64,000 bases of DNA. Origin: Salipiger bermudensis. GTDB taxonomy: Bacteria; Pseudomonadota; Alphaproteobacteria; Rhodobacterales; Rhodobacteraceae. The notes below the pieces were generated by a model. The model saw nothing but the letters and a program-made list of their open reading frames with translations, searched no databases and was not told the DNA's origin. The stretch lies in contig NZ_JAIUZY010000001.1 of NCBI RefSeq assembly GCF_020171625.1, positions 496,001 through 560,000 on the forward strand, written 5' to 3'. Below, piece after piece: positions 19,666-29,450 of this stretch (positions are counted from its first letter, which is position 1; each line of letters starts with the position of its first letter). Both the position numbers and the translations under genes were made by a program.

Positions 19666-20997
19666 ATGCTCCTGACCCGAAAGGACTTCCCCGAAGGCTT
19701 CACCTTCGGCACCGCCACCTCGAGCTATCAGATCGAGGGCCACAAGTTCGGCGGCGCCGGCCGCACCCACTGGGACGATTACGCCGACACGCCCGGCAAC
19801 GTGGTGCGGGCCGAGAATGGCGACGTGGCCTGCGACCACTACCACCGCTTTACCGAGGATCTCGACCTTGTCGCCGCCGCGGGGTTCGATGCCTACCGTT
19901 TCTCGATCTCGTGGGCGCGGGTGCTGCCCGAGGGCCGTGGCGCGGTGAACCCCGAGGGGCTCGACTTTTACGACCGGCTCACCGATGCGATGCTCGAGCG
20001 CGGGCTCAAGCCCTATGCCACGCTGTATCACTGGGAGCTGCCCTCGGCGCTCGCCGATCTCGGCGGCTGGCGCAACCGGGACATCGCGCAGTGGTTCGGC
20101 GACTTCACCGAAGTCGCGATGAGCAAGCTCGGCGACCGGATGGAGACCGTGGCCCCGATCAACGAGCCGTGGTGCGTGGCGTGGCTGAGCCATTTCCTCG
20201 GCGGTCAGGCACCGGGCCTGAGGGACATCCGCGCCGCCACCCGCGCGATGCACCACGTCCTTCTGGCGCATGGCCGCTCGATCGAGGTGATGCGCGGGCT
20301 TGGGATGTCGAACCTCGGCGGCGTGTTCAATCTCGAATGGTCCGAACCTGCCGATGACAGCGAGGAGGCACAGCAGGCCGCCGCGCGCTATGACGGCATC
20401 TACAACCGCTGGTTCATGGGCGGCGTGTTCAAGGGGGAGTATCCCCGGATCGTGCTCGACGGGCTCGAGCCGCACATGCCGACGAACTGGCAGGACGACA
20501 TGGCGCTGATTTCGCAGCCGCTCGACTGGTGCGGCGTCAACTACTACACCCGCAAGCTCATCGCGCCGGACACCAGCCCGTGGCCCTCGCTCAAGGAGGT
20601 CGATGGCATCCTGCCCAAGACCTACATGGGCTGGGAGATCTACCCCGAAGGCCTGCTGCGGTTCCTCGAGCGCACGGCGCAGGAATATACCGGCGACCTG
20701 CCGATCTTCGTCACCGAGAACGGCATGGCGGCGCATGACGACATCGTCGCCGGCGAGGTGCAGGACGACCACCGCATCGCCTATATCGAGGCCCATCTGG
20801 CGGATGTCCGCCGCGCCATCGCCCGCGGCGTGCCGGTGAAGGGCTATTTCTGCTGGTCGCTGCTCGACAACTACGAGTGGAGCTTCGGCTACGACAAGCG
20901 GTTTGGGCTGGTGCATGTGGATTTCGACACGCTTGCACGCCTGCCCAAAGCCTCCTACCACGCGCTTAAGGGAGCGCTAACGGAGGGCCAACCATGA
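19666..20997 (+). CDS. GH1 beta-glucosidase
   Basis: 443 residues, full-length GH1 (TIM barrel) without a signal peptide. FGTATSSYQIEG at the N-terminus is the family signature; the acid/base is Glu167 in INEPW and the nucleophile Glu351 in VTENG. GYFCWSLLDNYEWSFGY forms the aglycone-side loop. The pattern fits beta-glucosidase/beta-galactosidase activity on short oligosaccharides; absence of phosphate-binding context argues against a 6-phospho enzyme. Eleven bases after aglR and overlapping glk by four, so it supplies glucose to the kinase. A beta-glucosidase in an alpha-glucoside cluster widens the substrate range. Confidence 0.92.
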   Translation: MLLTRKDFPEGFTFGTATSSYQIEGHKFGGAGRTHWDDYADTPGNVVRAENGDVACDHYHRFTEDLDLVAAAGFDAYRFSISWARVLPEGRGAVNPEGLDFYDRLTDAMLERGLKPYATLYHWELPSALADLGGWRNRDIAQWFGDFTEVAMSKLGDRMETVAPINEPWCVAWLSHFLGGQAPGLRDIRAATRAMHHVLLAHGRSIEVMRGLGMSNLGGVFNLEWSEPADDSEEAQQAAARYDGIYNRWFMGGVFKGEYPRIVLDGLEPHMPTNWQDDMALISQPLDWCGVNYYTRKLIAPDTSPWPSLKEVDGILPKTYMGWEIYPEGLLRFLERTAQEYTGDLPIFVTENGMAAHDDIVAGEVQDDHRIAYIEAHLADVRRAIARGVPVKGYFCWSLLDNYEWSFGYDKRFGLVHVDFDTLARLPKASYHALKGALTEGQP

Positions 20998-21977
20998 GCC
21001 ACGCGATCACCGCAGTTCTCGCCGATATCGGCGGCACCAACACCCGCGTCGCGCTGGCTGCCGGCCCGACCGTGCAGGAGGCCAGCGTCAAGCGCTACCG
21101 CAATGCCGAGTGGAGCGGCATCGGCGCGGTCCTGCGCGACTATCTCGACGCCGCCGAGATCGAACCCGACGCGGCCTGCGTCGCCATGGCAGGCCCGGTG
21201 CGCGACAGCGCCGGCAAGCTGACCAACCTCGACTGGGAGGTGAACCGCGACATCCTGCACGCGGCCACCGGCGCCCGCACCCTCGCGGTGCTCAATGACA
21301 TGCAGGCGCAGGGCCACGCGCTGGGCCATATCCCGATCGAGAACCTCACCACGCTGCACAAGGGGGCCGCCGCCAGCCCGCAATCGGCGCGGCTGGTGGT
21401 GGGGGTCGGAACCGGCATGAACGCCGCGCCGGTCTATCGCCTTGGCGAGCAGACGCTCGTGCCGCCGGGTGAAGCCGGCCACGCCACGCTGGCGCTGCGC
21501 TCGGATGACGAGTTGCGGCTGTTCCAGTACGTCTCGCGCAAGCATGACGGCGCGGGGGTCGAGCATTTCCTCTCGGGGCGCGGCTTCGAGCGGATCTGGC
21601 ACTGGCTGTGCGAGGAAGACGGCGTCACCGACACCGCGCAGATCAACATCCCGGCCGCCGAGATCATGGCGCTGAAGGAGGCCGGCGATCCCCGCGCGGC
21701 GCGCGCGGTCGAGACCTTCTCGCGGCTGCTGGGGCGGGTCTGTGGCGATCTGGCGCTGATCACCCTGCCCTTCGGCGGCCTCTACCTGATCGGCGGCGTG
21801 GCGCGGCATTTCGGCCCCTACCTGCTCGACAACGGATTTACCGAAGGATTTCGCGACAAGGGGCGGTTCAGCACCTTCATGGACCAGTTCCCCGTGCATC
21901 TCGTCACCGATGACTTCGCGGCGCTTACGGGTTGTGCATGTCACCTGACGGAACAACTGCAATTGCAGACCCCGTGA
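20994..21977 (+). CDS. glk: Glucokinase
   Basis: 327 residues, bacterial Glk (Pfam Glucokinase) type rather than ROK. Seen: LADIGGTNTRVAL phosphate-binding motif at 9–21, LTNLDWEVN, LNDMQAQGHAL containing the catalytic Asp, GVGTGMNAA, and a PPGEAGHATL segment. Converts glucose released by AglA or the GH1 enzyme to glucose 6-phosphate. The ATG overlaps the GH1 stop (ATGA), pointing to translational coupling. Confidence 0.93.
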   Translation: MSHAITAVLADIGGTNTRVALAAGPTVQEASVKRYRNAEWSGIGAVLRDYLDAAEIEPDAACVAMAGPVRDSAGKLTNLDWEVNRDILHAATGARTLAVLNDMQAQGHALGHIPIENLTTLHKGAAASPQSARLVVGVGTGMNAAPVYRLGEQTLVPPGEAGHATLALRSDDELRLFQYVSRKHDGAGVEHFLSGRGFERIWHWLCEEDGVTDTAQINIPAAEIMALKEAGDPRAARAVETFSRLLGRVCGDLALITLPFGGLYLIGGVARHFGPYLLDNGFTEGFRDKGRFSTFMDQFPVHLVTDDFAALTGCACHLTEQLQLQTP

Positions 21978-22042
21978 GACGGTAACCTTGTATTCTGACC
22001 GGATGCGGTATTGATAGCAGAACACTCCGCTCAGGAGCACCT

Positions 22043-22066
22043 ATGACCCTATCGAGCGAGCGATAA
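22043..22066 (+). promoter_or_regulatory. Seven-codon leader ORF before glgP
   Basis: AGGAG (22033–22037) is five bases from an ATG that opens MTLSSER-stop. The stop ends four bases before the glgP ATG, whose own ribosome site is poor. The coding bases also contain a TATCG..CGATA dyad. Suggests coupled or controlled translation of glgP. Confidence 0.45.
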
Positions 22067-22070
22067 GACC

Positions 22071-24455
22071 ATGCTGCAACTCTCCACGCCCTCCCTGCGC
22101 GACTCGATCCTGCGCCATCTGACCTATTCCTTTGGCAAGGATCCCGAGCACGCGATGCTCGAAGACTGGCGCATGGCGCTGAGCTACGCGGTGCGCGACC
22201 GCATCGTCGACGCCTGGTTCAAGGCGACCGAGCGCACCTATGACAGCGGCGCCAAGCGGGTGTACTACCTGTCGATGGAATTCCTCATCGGGCGCCTGCT
22301 CGAGGACGGCATCGTCAATCTTGAGCTGGTCGAGGAAGCGAAAGCAGCGCTCGCCGAGTTCTCCAAGGACTATCACGAAGTGCTGGCAGACGAGCCCGAT
22401 GCCGCGCTTGGCAATGGCGGCCTTGGCCGGCTTGCCGCCTGCTTCCTCGAAAGCCTGTCGACCATCGGCTGCCCGGCGCATGGCTACGGCATCCGCTACG
22501 AGCACGGCCTGTTCCGGCAGAGCTTTGTCGGCGGTCGCCAGGTCGAGCAGCCCGAGCTCTGGCTCGGCCAGCGCCACGCCTGGGAATTCGAACGCCCCGA
22601 GGTGCGCTACCGCATCGGGTTCGGCGGCCACGTCACCAACCACGGCGAGACGGTGCGCTGGCACCCGGCCGAAGAGGTCGAGGCCGAGGCGTTCGACACC
22701 CCCGTGGTCGGTTGGAAAGGCCGCTGGGCCAACACGCTGCGCCTGTGGTCGGGGCGTGCCATCCACCCGTTCGACCTGGCCGCGTTCAACCACGGCGATT
22801 ACGCCGGCGCCGCTGCCCCCGAGGCGCTGGCGCGCACCATCAGCCGCGTGCTCTACCCCGACGACACCACCGAGCAGGGCAAGGAGCTGCGCCTCAAGCA
22901 AGAGTACTTCCTGACCGGTGCGGCGCTGCGCGACATCCTGCGCCGCTTCAACAACCAGTTCGGCGACCTGCGCAAGCTGCCCTCGAAGGTGGCGATCCAG
23001 CTCAACGACACCCACCCGGCAATCGCCGGGCCCGAGCTGATCCGCATCCTGCACGACGAGCGCGGCATCCCCTTCGACGAGGCGATGGAGATCGCGCGGA
23101 ACACGCTCAGCTACACCAACCACACGCTGCTGCCCGAGGCGCTGGAAAGCTGGGGCGAGGCGCTGTTCGGTCGCCTGCTGCCGCGCCACATCCAGATCAT
23201 CGACCAGATCGACAACGCGCACGCCACCCGCAACCCGTCGCGCACCCAGTCGATGCGCGCCGACCATCAGGTCAAGATGGGCCAGCTCTCCTTCGTCATG
23301 GCGCACAAGGTCAACGGCGTCTCGGCGCTGCACACCGAACTGATGAAGACCACCGTCTTCGAAGAGCTGCACAATCTTCATCCCGACCGCATCGTCAACC
23401 AGACCAACGGTGTCACGCCGCGGCGCTGGCTTCTGGGCTGCAACCCCGGTCTGGCCGGTCTCATCACCGAGTCGATCGGAGAGGCATGGGTCGACGATCT
23501 CGAACAGCTCGAAGCGCTCGAGCCATATATCGAGGATGCCGGCTGGCTCGACCGCTATGGCAAGATCAAGCGCGACAACAAGGTCGAGCTGTCGAACTGG
23601 ATGGGGCAGACGCACGGCTTCCATGTTGATCCCGACATGATCTTCGACGTGCAGATCAAACGCCTGCACGAATACAAGCGTCAGCACCTCAATATCCTCG
23701 AGACCATCGCCCACTGGCTTGAAATCCGCGACAACCCGGATGCCGACTGGACGCCGCGGCTCAAGCTCTTCGCCGGCAAGGCGGCGCCGGGCTATTTCTT
23801 TGCCAAGGACATTATCCGCCTGATCAACGACGCGGCGGCGGTGATCAACGCCGATCCGGTGACCAGCAAGTACCTCAAGATCGCCTTCCTGCCGAACTAC
23901 AACGTCACGCTGGCCGAGCGGCTGGTGCCGGCAGCCGACCTTTCGGAACAGATCTCGACCGCGGGCAAGGAAGCCTCGGGCACCGGCAACATGAAGTTCG
24001 CCCTGAACGGCGCGCCCACCGTCGGCACGCTTGACGGTGCCAATGTCGAGATCCGCGATCACGTGGGGGCCGAGAACTTCTTCCTCTTCGGCATGACCGC
24101 CGAGCAGGTGATGGAGCGCCGCATGGTCGAAGGCCACGCGCAGAAGGCCATCGCCGCCGACCCGCGCCTCGCCCGCGCGCTCGAGGTGATCCGCGAGGGC
24201 CGGTTCTCGCCGTCCGAGCCCGAGCGCTATCACAACATCACCGGCAATCTCGAAGGCGCGGATTATTTCCTCGTCTGCTCGGACTTTACCGATTACTGGC
24301 GCGCGCAGCGTGAGGTGGACGTGGCCTTCAAGGACCCGCAGGGCTGGGCCCGTACCGCGGCCTTCAACACGGCACGCTCCGGCTGGTTCTCGTCCGACCG
24401 GACGATCCGCGGTTACATGGCGGATATTTGGGACGCCAAGAGCCTTCTCGACTGA
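22071..24455 (+). CDS. glgP: Glycogen/alpha-glucan phosphorylase
   Basis: 794 residues (family ~800). Releases glucose 1-phosphate from glycogen ends using PLP. Seen: YYLSMEFLIGR near the N-terminus, ALGNGGLGRLAACF, the VNQTNGVTPRRWL active-site block, and STAGKEASGTGNMKFALNG with the PLP Lys642. First gene of the glg–malQ–pgm block, 93 bases behind glk. The annotated ATG has only a weak ribosome site; a short leader ORF with a good site stops four bases before it. Confidence 0.96.
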   Translation: MLQLSTPSLRDSILRHLTYSFGKDPEHAMLEDWRMALSYAVRDRIVDAWFKATERTYDSGAKRVYYLSMEFLIGRLLEDGIVNLELVEEAKAALAEFSKDYHEVLADEPDAALGNGGLGRLAACFLESLSTIGCPAHGYGIRYEHGLFRQSFVGGRQVEQPELWLGQRHAWEFERPEVRYRIGFGGHVTNHGETVRWHPAEEVEAEAFDTPVVGWKGRWANTLRLWSGRAIHPFDLAAFNHGDYAGAAAPEALARTISRVLYPDDTTEQGKELRLKQEYFLTGAALRDILRRFNNQFGDLRKLPSKVAIQLNDTHPAIAGPELIRILHDERGIPFDEAMEIARNTLSYTNHTLLPEALESWGEALFGRLLPRHIQIIDQIDNAHATRNPSRTQSMRADHQVKMGQLSFVMAHKVNGVSALHTELMKTTVFEELHNLHPDRIVNQTNGVTPRRWLLGCNPGLAGLITESIGEAWVDDLEQLEALEPYIEDAGWLDRYGKIKRDNKVELSNWMGQTHGFHVDPDMIFDVQIKRLHEYKRQHLNILETIAHWLEIRDNPDADWTPRLKLFAGKAAPGYFFAKDIIRLINDAAAVINADPVTSKYLKIAFLPNYNVTLAERLVPAADLSEQISTAGKEASGTGNMKFALNGAPTVGTLDGANVEIRDHVGAENFFLFGMTAEQVMERRMVEGHAQKAIAADPRLARALEVIREGRFSPSEPERYHNITGNLEGADYFLVCSDFTDYWRAQREVDVAFKDPQGWARTAAFNTARSGWFSSDRTIRGYMADIWDAKSLLD

Positions 24456-24468
24456 TCCGCGACAAGAG

Positions 24469-24497
24469 TTGACGCGAGACATTGCAGCTCGCGTCAA
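24469..24497 (+). other. Perfect 10-bp inverted repeat between glgP and glgB
   Basis: TTGACGCGAG and CTCGCGTCAA are separated by nine bases, directly after the glgP stop and 19 bases before the glgB start. There is no T tract, so it is not a classical terminator; RNA hairpin or operator are both possible. Confidence 0.65.
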
Positions 24498-24516
24498 TCG
24501 CACTAAGCTTCGAGGC

Positions 24517-26703
24517 ATGACTGATGCAAATCATCCTCCCGCCTCGGAATTTCATCGCCTGACCCAGGGTCAGCATGACGATCCATTCGCCCTGCTCGGG
24601 CCGCACCGGACCAAAGATGGCGACCGCCAGGTCACCGCCTTCGATCCGGGCGCCAGGCAGATGTGGGCGGTGATCGGCTCGGACACCCACCCGCTCGATC
24701 CGGTCGCAGACACGCCCGGTGTGTTCCGCGGCAAGGTCCCCGGCGACAAGCCGTATCACCTGCGCGGCAAGGCCGGCGAGGAGAGCTGGGAGTTCGAAGA
24801 TCCCTACCGGTTCGGCCCGGTGCTGGGCGAGATGGACGAGTATCTCCTCGGCGAAGGCAGCCACCTGCGGATGTGGGAAGCGCTTGGCGCGCACGTGATG
24901 ACGCACGAAGGCTGCGAGGGCACGCATTTCGCCGTCTGGGCGCCGAATGCCCGGCGCGTCTCGGTGGTTGGCGACTTCAACTGGTGGGACGGTCTGCGCC
25001 ACACCATGCGCAAGCGCGGCGCCACCGGCGTGTGGGAGATCTTCATCCCCAATGTCGGGGATGGCGCCCTCTATCGCTACGAGATCGCCGGTCCGGACGG
25101 CACCATCCAGCCGCGCAAGGCGGATCCGGTGGGCTTTGGCTCGGAGCATCCGCCCGCCAACGCCTCGATCGTGCGCGACATTCGCGAATATGGCTGGTCC
25201 GACGGCGACTGGATGACCAAGCGCGAGGCGATGCAAAGCCGCGAGGCGCCGATTTCGGTCTACGAGGTCCACCTGCCCTCCTGGCGGCGCAAGGATCGAG
25301 GCCGCCCGATATCGTATATCGAAGCCTCCGACGAGCTGATCGCCTATGTCAAAGAAATGGGCTTCACCCATATCGAGTTGATGCCGATCAGCGAATATCC
25401 GTTCGACGGCTCCTGGGGCTACCAGCCGATCGGCATGTTCGCACCGACCATCCGCTGCGGCCTTCCCAACGAGTTCCGCGACCTGATGAACGCCGCCCAC
25501 CGCGCGGGGGTTGGGGTGATCCTCGACTGGGTGCCGGGCCACTTCCCGTCCGACCCGCACGGGCTTGGCAAGTTCGACGGCACGGCGCTGTACGAACACG
25601 CCGACCCGCGCGAGGGCTTCCACAAGGACTGGAACACGCTGATCTACAATTATGGCCGCGCCGAGGTGTCGAACTTCCTCACCGCGAACGCGCTGTTCTG
25701 GCTCGAGGAGTTCCACGCCGACGGTCTGCGCGTCGATGCGGTGGCGTCGATGCTCTATCGCGACTATTCGCGCAGCCCCGGCGAATGGGTGCCCAACAAG
25801 GATGGCGGGCGCGAGAATTACGAGGCCATCGCGGTGCTTCAGCGCATGAACACCGAGGCCTATGGCGAGAACGCGGGCATCATGACCGTGGCCGAGGAAA
25901 GCACCGCCTATCCCGGCGTGTCGCAGCCGGTCGATCAGGGCGGGCTCGGCTTCGGGTTCAAGTGGAACATGGGTTGGATGAACGACACGCTCGAGTACAT
26001 CAAGAAGGACCCGATCCACCGCTCGTACCATCACCACCAGATGACCTTCGGGCTGGTCTACGCCTTCTCGGAGAACTTCATCCTGCCGATCAGCCACGAC
26101 GAGGTGGTGCACGGCAAGGGCTCGATGTTCGGCAAGATGCCGGGCAACGAATGGGAGAAGTTCGCCAACCTGCGCAGCTATTACGGCTTCATGTGGGGCC
26201 ACCCCGGCAAGAAGCTGCTGTTCATGGGCCAGGAACTGGCGCAACGCAGCGAGTGGAACCACGACGCGCAGGTAGACTGGGAGTGCTTGTCGAACCCGCA
26301 GCATGCCGGAATCCAGCGCCTCGTGCGCGATCTCAACCACCTGTACCGCGACACCCCGGCCCTGCACGCACGGGACTGCTTCGAGGACGGCTTCCAGTGG
26401 ATCAACGGCGGCGACACGCAGAACTCGGTGTTCTCGTGGGTCAGGCGCGGCGGACCGGACGACCCGGAGGTCGTGGTGATCTGCAACTTCACACCGAAGG
26501 AGCACGGCGCCTACCGTCTGGGGATGCCGGCTGCCGGCACATGGCGCGAGGCGCTCAACAGCGACGCCGAGATCTATGGCGGCAGCAATCGCGGCAACCT
26601 TGGATCGGTGGAGGCGCAGGACGGCGCGTATCACGGCCAGCCGGCCCATGCCGACGTGACCCTCCCGCCGCTCTCGACCATCTACCTGGTGCGCGACGCC
26701 TGA
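24517..26703 (+). CDS. glgB: 1,4-alpha-glucan branching enzyme
   Basis: 728 residues, the standard GlgB length. N-terminal CBM48-type domains precede the GH13 barrel (FAVWAPNARRVSVVGDFNWWDG). Catalytic residues seen: nucleophile Asp407 (GLRVDAV), acid Glu460 (TVAEES), Asp528 (ISHDEVVHGKGS). Introduces alpha-1,6 branches into glycogen. The ATG at 24517 gives the family-typical N-terminus; upstream in-frame sequence overlaps glgP and lacks homologous character. Its ribosome site is weak (GAGG almost abutting the ATG), and a stem-loop precedes it. Confidence 0.95.
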   Translation: MTDANHPPASEFHRLTQGQHDDPFALLGPHRTKDGDRQVTAFDPGARQMWAVIGSDTHPLDPVADTPGVFRGKVPGDKPYHLRGKAGEESWEFEDPYRFGPVLGEMDEYLLGEGSHLRMWEALGAHVMTHEGCEGTHFAVWAPNARRVSVVGDFNWWDGLRHTMRKRGATGVWEIFIPNVGDGALYRYEIAGPDGTIQPRKADPVGFGSEHPPANASIVRDIREYGWSDGDWMTKREAMQSREAPISVYEVHLPSWRRKDRGRPISYIEASDELIAYVKEMGFTHIELMPISEYPFDGSWGYQPIGMFAPTIRCGLPNEFRDLMNAAHRAGVGVILDWVPGHFPSDPHGLGKFDGTALYEHADPREGFHKDWNTLIYNYGRAEVSNFLTANALFWLEEFHADGLRVDAVASMLYRDYSRSPGEWVPNKDGGRENYEAIAVLQRMNTEAYGENAGIMTVAEESTAYPGVSQPVDQGGLGFGFKWNMGWMNDTLEYIKKDPIHRSYHHHQMTFGLVYAFSENFILPISHDEVVHGKGSMFGKMPGNEWEKFANLRSYYGFMWGHPGKKLLFMGQELAQRSEWNHDAQVDWECLSNPQHAGIQRLVRDLNHLYRDTPALHARDCFEDGFQWINGGDTQNSVFSWVRRGGPDDPEVVVICNFTPKEHGAYRLGMPAAGTWREALNSDAEIYGGSNRGNLGSVEAQDGAYHGQPAHADVTLPPLSTIYLVRDA

Positions 26704-26775
26704 GCGGCCTCCGGGGCATATCAAACGGTCACCACACCACGGGGGGAGGCGACCGGACAACGAGGAGGAAATGAC

Positions 26776-28041
26776 ATGTCACGGACGCACCAGAAACTGT
26801 CAGGACGAAGCATGGCCTTCGTTCTGGCCGGCGGCCGCGGATCGCGCCTGCACGAGCTGACCAACACTAGGGTGAAGCCCGCGGTCTATTTCGGCGGCAA
26901 GGCGCGGATCATCGATTTCGCGCTGTCGAACGCGCTGAACTCCGGCATCCGCAAGATCGCGCTGGCGACGCAGTACAAGGCGCACAGCCTGATCCGGCAT
27001 TGCCAGCGCGGCTGGAACTTCTTCCGCGCCGAGCGCAACGAATTCCTCGACATCCTGCCCGCCTCGCAGCGGGTCTCGGAAGGAATGTGGTATCGTGGCA
27101 CCGTCGATGCGGTGGCGCAGAACATCGACATCATCGACAGCTACGATATCGACTACATCGTCATCCTCGCCGGCGACCACATCTACAAGATGGATTACGA
27201 GGCGATGATCCGGCAGCATGTCGAGACCGATGCCGAGGTTACCGTGGGGTGTCTGACCGTCGACCGCTCCGAGGCCAGCGCCTTTGGCTGCATGGCCGTC
27301 GACGGGCGCGACCGCATCACCTCGTTCCTCGAAAAGCCCGCCGATCCGCCGGGTCTGCCCGACGATCCCGAGAAGACACTGGTCTCGATGGGCATCTACG
27401 TCTTCAACTGGCACCACCTGCGCGAGCGGCTGGTGAAGGACATGGAGAACGACGCCTCGAGCCACGATTTCGGCCATGACATGATCCCCGAGATCGTCTC
27501 CAAGGGCACCGCGCAGGCTCACCGCTTCGAGGACAGCTGCGTGCGCTCTCGCCCCGATGCGCCGGCCTACTGGCGCGATGTCGGCACCGTCGACGCGTTC
27601 TGGAAGGCCAATATCGACCTCACGGACTTCTCCCCCGATCTCGATCTGTGGGATCGCAACTGGCCGATCTGGACCTATTCCGAGCTGGTTCCGCCGGCGA
27701 AATTCATCCATGACGAGGACGACCGGCGCGGCGCCGCCGTCAGTTCGATGATCTCCGGCGGGTGCATCGTCTCGGGCACCGAGATCCGCAATTCGCTGCT
27801 CTACACCATGTGCCACACCAACTCCTATGCCTCGCTGCAGGGGGTCGTGGCGCTGCCTTATGTCAACGTCTCGCGGCACGCGCGGCTGACCAATGTCGTC
27901 ATCGACAGTGGTGTGCATATTCCCGAGGGGCTCGTCGTCGGCGAGGACCCGGAGGAAGACGCCAAGTGGTTCCGCGTCAGCCCCGGCGGCGTGACGCTCA
28001 TTACCCAGCAGATGCTGGACCGGAGGAAAGCCGAGAAATGA
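26776..28041 (+). CDS. glgC: Glucose-1-phosphate adenylyltransferase
   Basis: 421 residues. Makes ADP-glucose, the committed step of glycogen synthesis. Seen: nucleotide-binding [25 protein letters not shown] at the N-terminus, the [11 protein letters not shown] and [14 protein letters not shown] blocks, [10 protein letters not shown], a FLEKP motif, and a C-terminal left-handed beta-helix region. GAGGAGGAA precedes the ATG. The stop overlaps glgA (ATGA). Allosteric control by glycolytic intermediates is expected for the family. Confidence 0.96.
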   Translation: MSRTHQKLSGRSMAFVLAGGRGSRLHELTNTRVKPAVYFGGKARIIDFALSNALNSGIRKIALATQYKAHSLIRHCQRGWNFFRAERNEFLDILPASQRVSEGMWYRGTVDAVAQNIDIIDSYDIDYIVILAGDHIYKMDYEAMIRQHVETDAEVTVGCLTVDRSEASAFGCMAVDGRDRITSFLEKPADPPGLPDDPEKTLVSMGIYVFNWHHLRERLVKDMENDASSHDFGHDMIPEIVSKGTAQAHRFEDSCVRSRPDAPAYWRDVGTVDAFWKANIDLTDFSPDLDLWDRNWPIWTYSELVPPAKFIHDEDDRRGAAVSSMISGGCIVSGTEIRNSLLYTMCHTNSYASLQGVVALPYVNVSRHARLTNVVIDSGVHIPEGLVVGEDPEEDAKWFRVSPGGVTLITQQMLDRRKAEK

Positions 28042-29450
28042 CGAGAGTGCTGTCTGTCACGTCGGAATGCGTGCCACTCATCAAGACCGGAGGGCTTGCG
28101 GACGTGGCGGGCGCGCTGCCCGGCGCACTGGCCCCAAAGGGTGTCGAGATGCGCACCCTGCTGCCCGGCTACCCCAAGGTGATGTCCGAGGTCGGACGGC
28201 GCCGCAAGGTCGCCGAATGGGACGACCTCTTCGGAGGCGCCGCGCGGCTCTATCGCGGCAAGCTTGGCGAACAGGTCCTCTACGCGCTCGACGCGCCGCA
28301 TCTCTATGAACGCGACGGCGGCCCCTATATCGACAGCCACGGAAGCGACCATTCCGACAATGCCGAGCGCTTCGCAGCGCTGTCGGTCACCGCGGCCATG
28401 CTCTGCGCCGACGGTGTCGAAGGGTGGTTTCCGCAGGTCATGCACTGCCATGACTGGCAGGCCGGCTATGCACCGCTCTATCTCCGCGAGCTTGGTGCGA
28501 GCGACCGGGTGGCCTCGCTGATGACCATCCACAACATCGCCTTTCAGGGTCTGTCGCCGGCCTCGATGATCTCGCCGCTGAGCCTGCCGTCCTCGGAGTT
28601 CAACGAGCGTGGCTACGAATACTGGGGCAATATCAGCGCCTTGAAGGCCGGTCTTGTCTACGCGGATAAACTGTCGACCGTCTCGCCCACCTATGCCTCC
28701 GAACTGATGACCAGCGAATACGGCATGGGGCTCGACGGCGTGCTGCGCGAGCGGCAGGAAGATCTCGTCGGCATCCTCAACGGCATCGACGAGGATCTCT
28801 GGCGGCCGCCCTACAAGGCGCCGTCCGGCAAGGCCAAGCACCGCGCCGCCCTGCGCAATGAGTTCGGCCTCCCGGACTGGCCCGGCCCGATCTGCGTGCT
28901 GGTCTCGCGTCTGACAGAGCAGAAAGGCATCGACATCCTGCTGCAGGCCCTGCCGGCATTGCTCGACCGCGGTGGCCAGCTGATCATTCTGGGCAGCGGC
29001 GACCGCGCCTTCGAGCGGGCCTTCCAGGGCTACGCCGAAGCGCACGAGGGCGTCGCGGCCACCATCGGCTATGACGAGGCGCTGGCGCGCCGGATGATCG
29101 CCGGGGGTGATGCCATCCTCGTGCCGTCGCGCTTCGAGCCCTGCGGCCTGACCCAGCTCTATGGCTTGCGCCACGGCACAATCCCGGTGGTCGGGCTCAC
29201 CGGCGGGCTTGCAGATACGGTGGTGAACGCATCGCCTGCAGGATTGGCATCCGGTGCCGCAACCGGGCTTCAGTTCCACCCGCTGACCGCGCAGGCCCTT
29301 GCGCAGGAGTTCATGAAGCTGGTCAATCTCTACCAGGATCGTGAGACCTGGAACAGGATGATGAAGAACGCCATGGCCGCCCCCGTGGGCTGGGACCAAT
29401 CCGCCACCGCCTATGCGTCGCTCTATGCCGAGCTGGTCAGGGCGGAATGA
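28038..29450 (+). CDS. glgA: Glycogen synthase (ADP-glucose)
   Basis: 470 residues, a GT5 GT-B enzyme that elongates alpha-1,4-glucan from ADP-glucose. The ADP-binding KTGGLADV motif is at 16–23; [14 protein letters not shown] and TIHNIAFQG follow, and the C-terminal domain has the [22 protein letters not shown] block with its catalytic Glu. The start is the ATG in the ATGA overlap with glgC; longer upstream frames are shadows of glgC. Also overlaps glgX by four bases. Confidence 0.96.
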   Translation: MTRVLSVTSECVPLIKTGGLADVAGALPGALAPKGVEMRTLLPGYPKVMSEVGRRRKVAEWDDLFGGAARLYRGKLGEQVLYALDAPHLYERDGGPYIDSHGSDHSDNAERFAALSVTAAMLCADGVEGWFPQVMHCHDWQAGYAPLYLRELGASDRVASLMTIHNIAFQGLSPASMISPLSLPSSEFNERGYEYWGNISALKAGLVYADKLSTVSPTYASELMTSEYGMGLDGVLRERQEDLVGILNGIDEDLWRPPYKAPSGKAKHRAALRNEFGLPDWPGPICVLVSRLTEQKGIDILLQALPALLDRGGQLIILGSGDRAFERAFQGYAEAHEGVAATIGYDEALARRMIAGGDAILVPSRFEPCGLTQLYGLRHGTIPVVGLTGGLADTVVNASPAGLASGAATGLQFHPLTAQALAQEFMKLVNLYQDRETWNRMMKNAMAAPVGWDQSATAYASLYAELVRAE

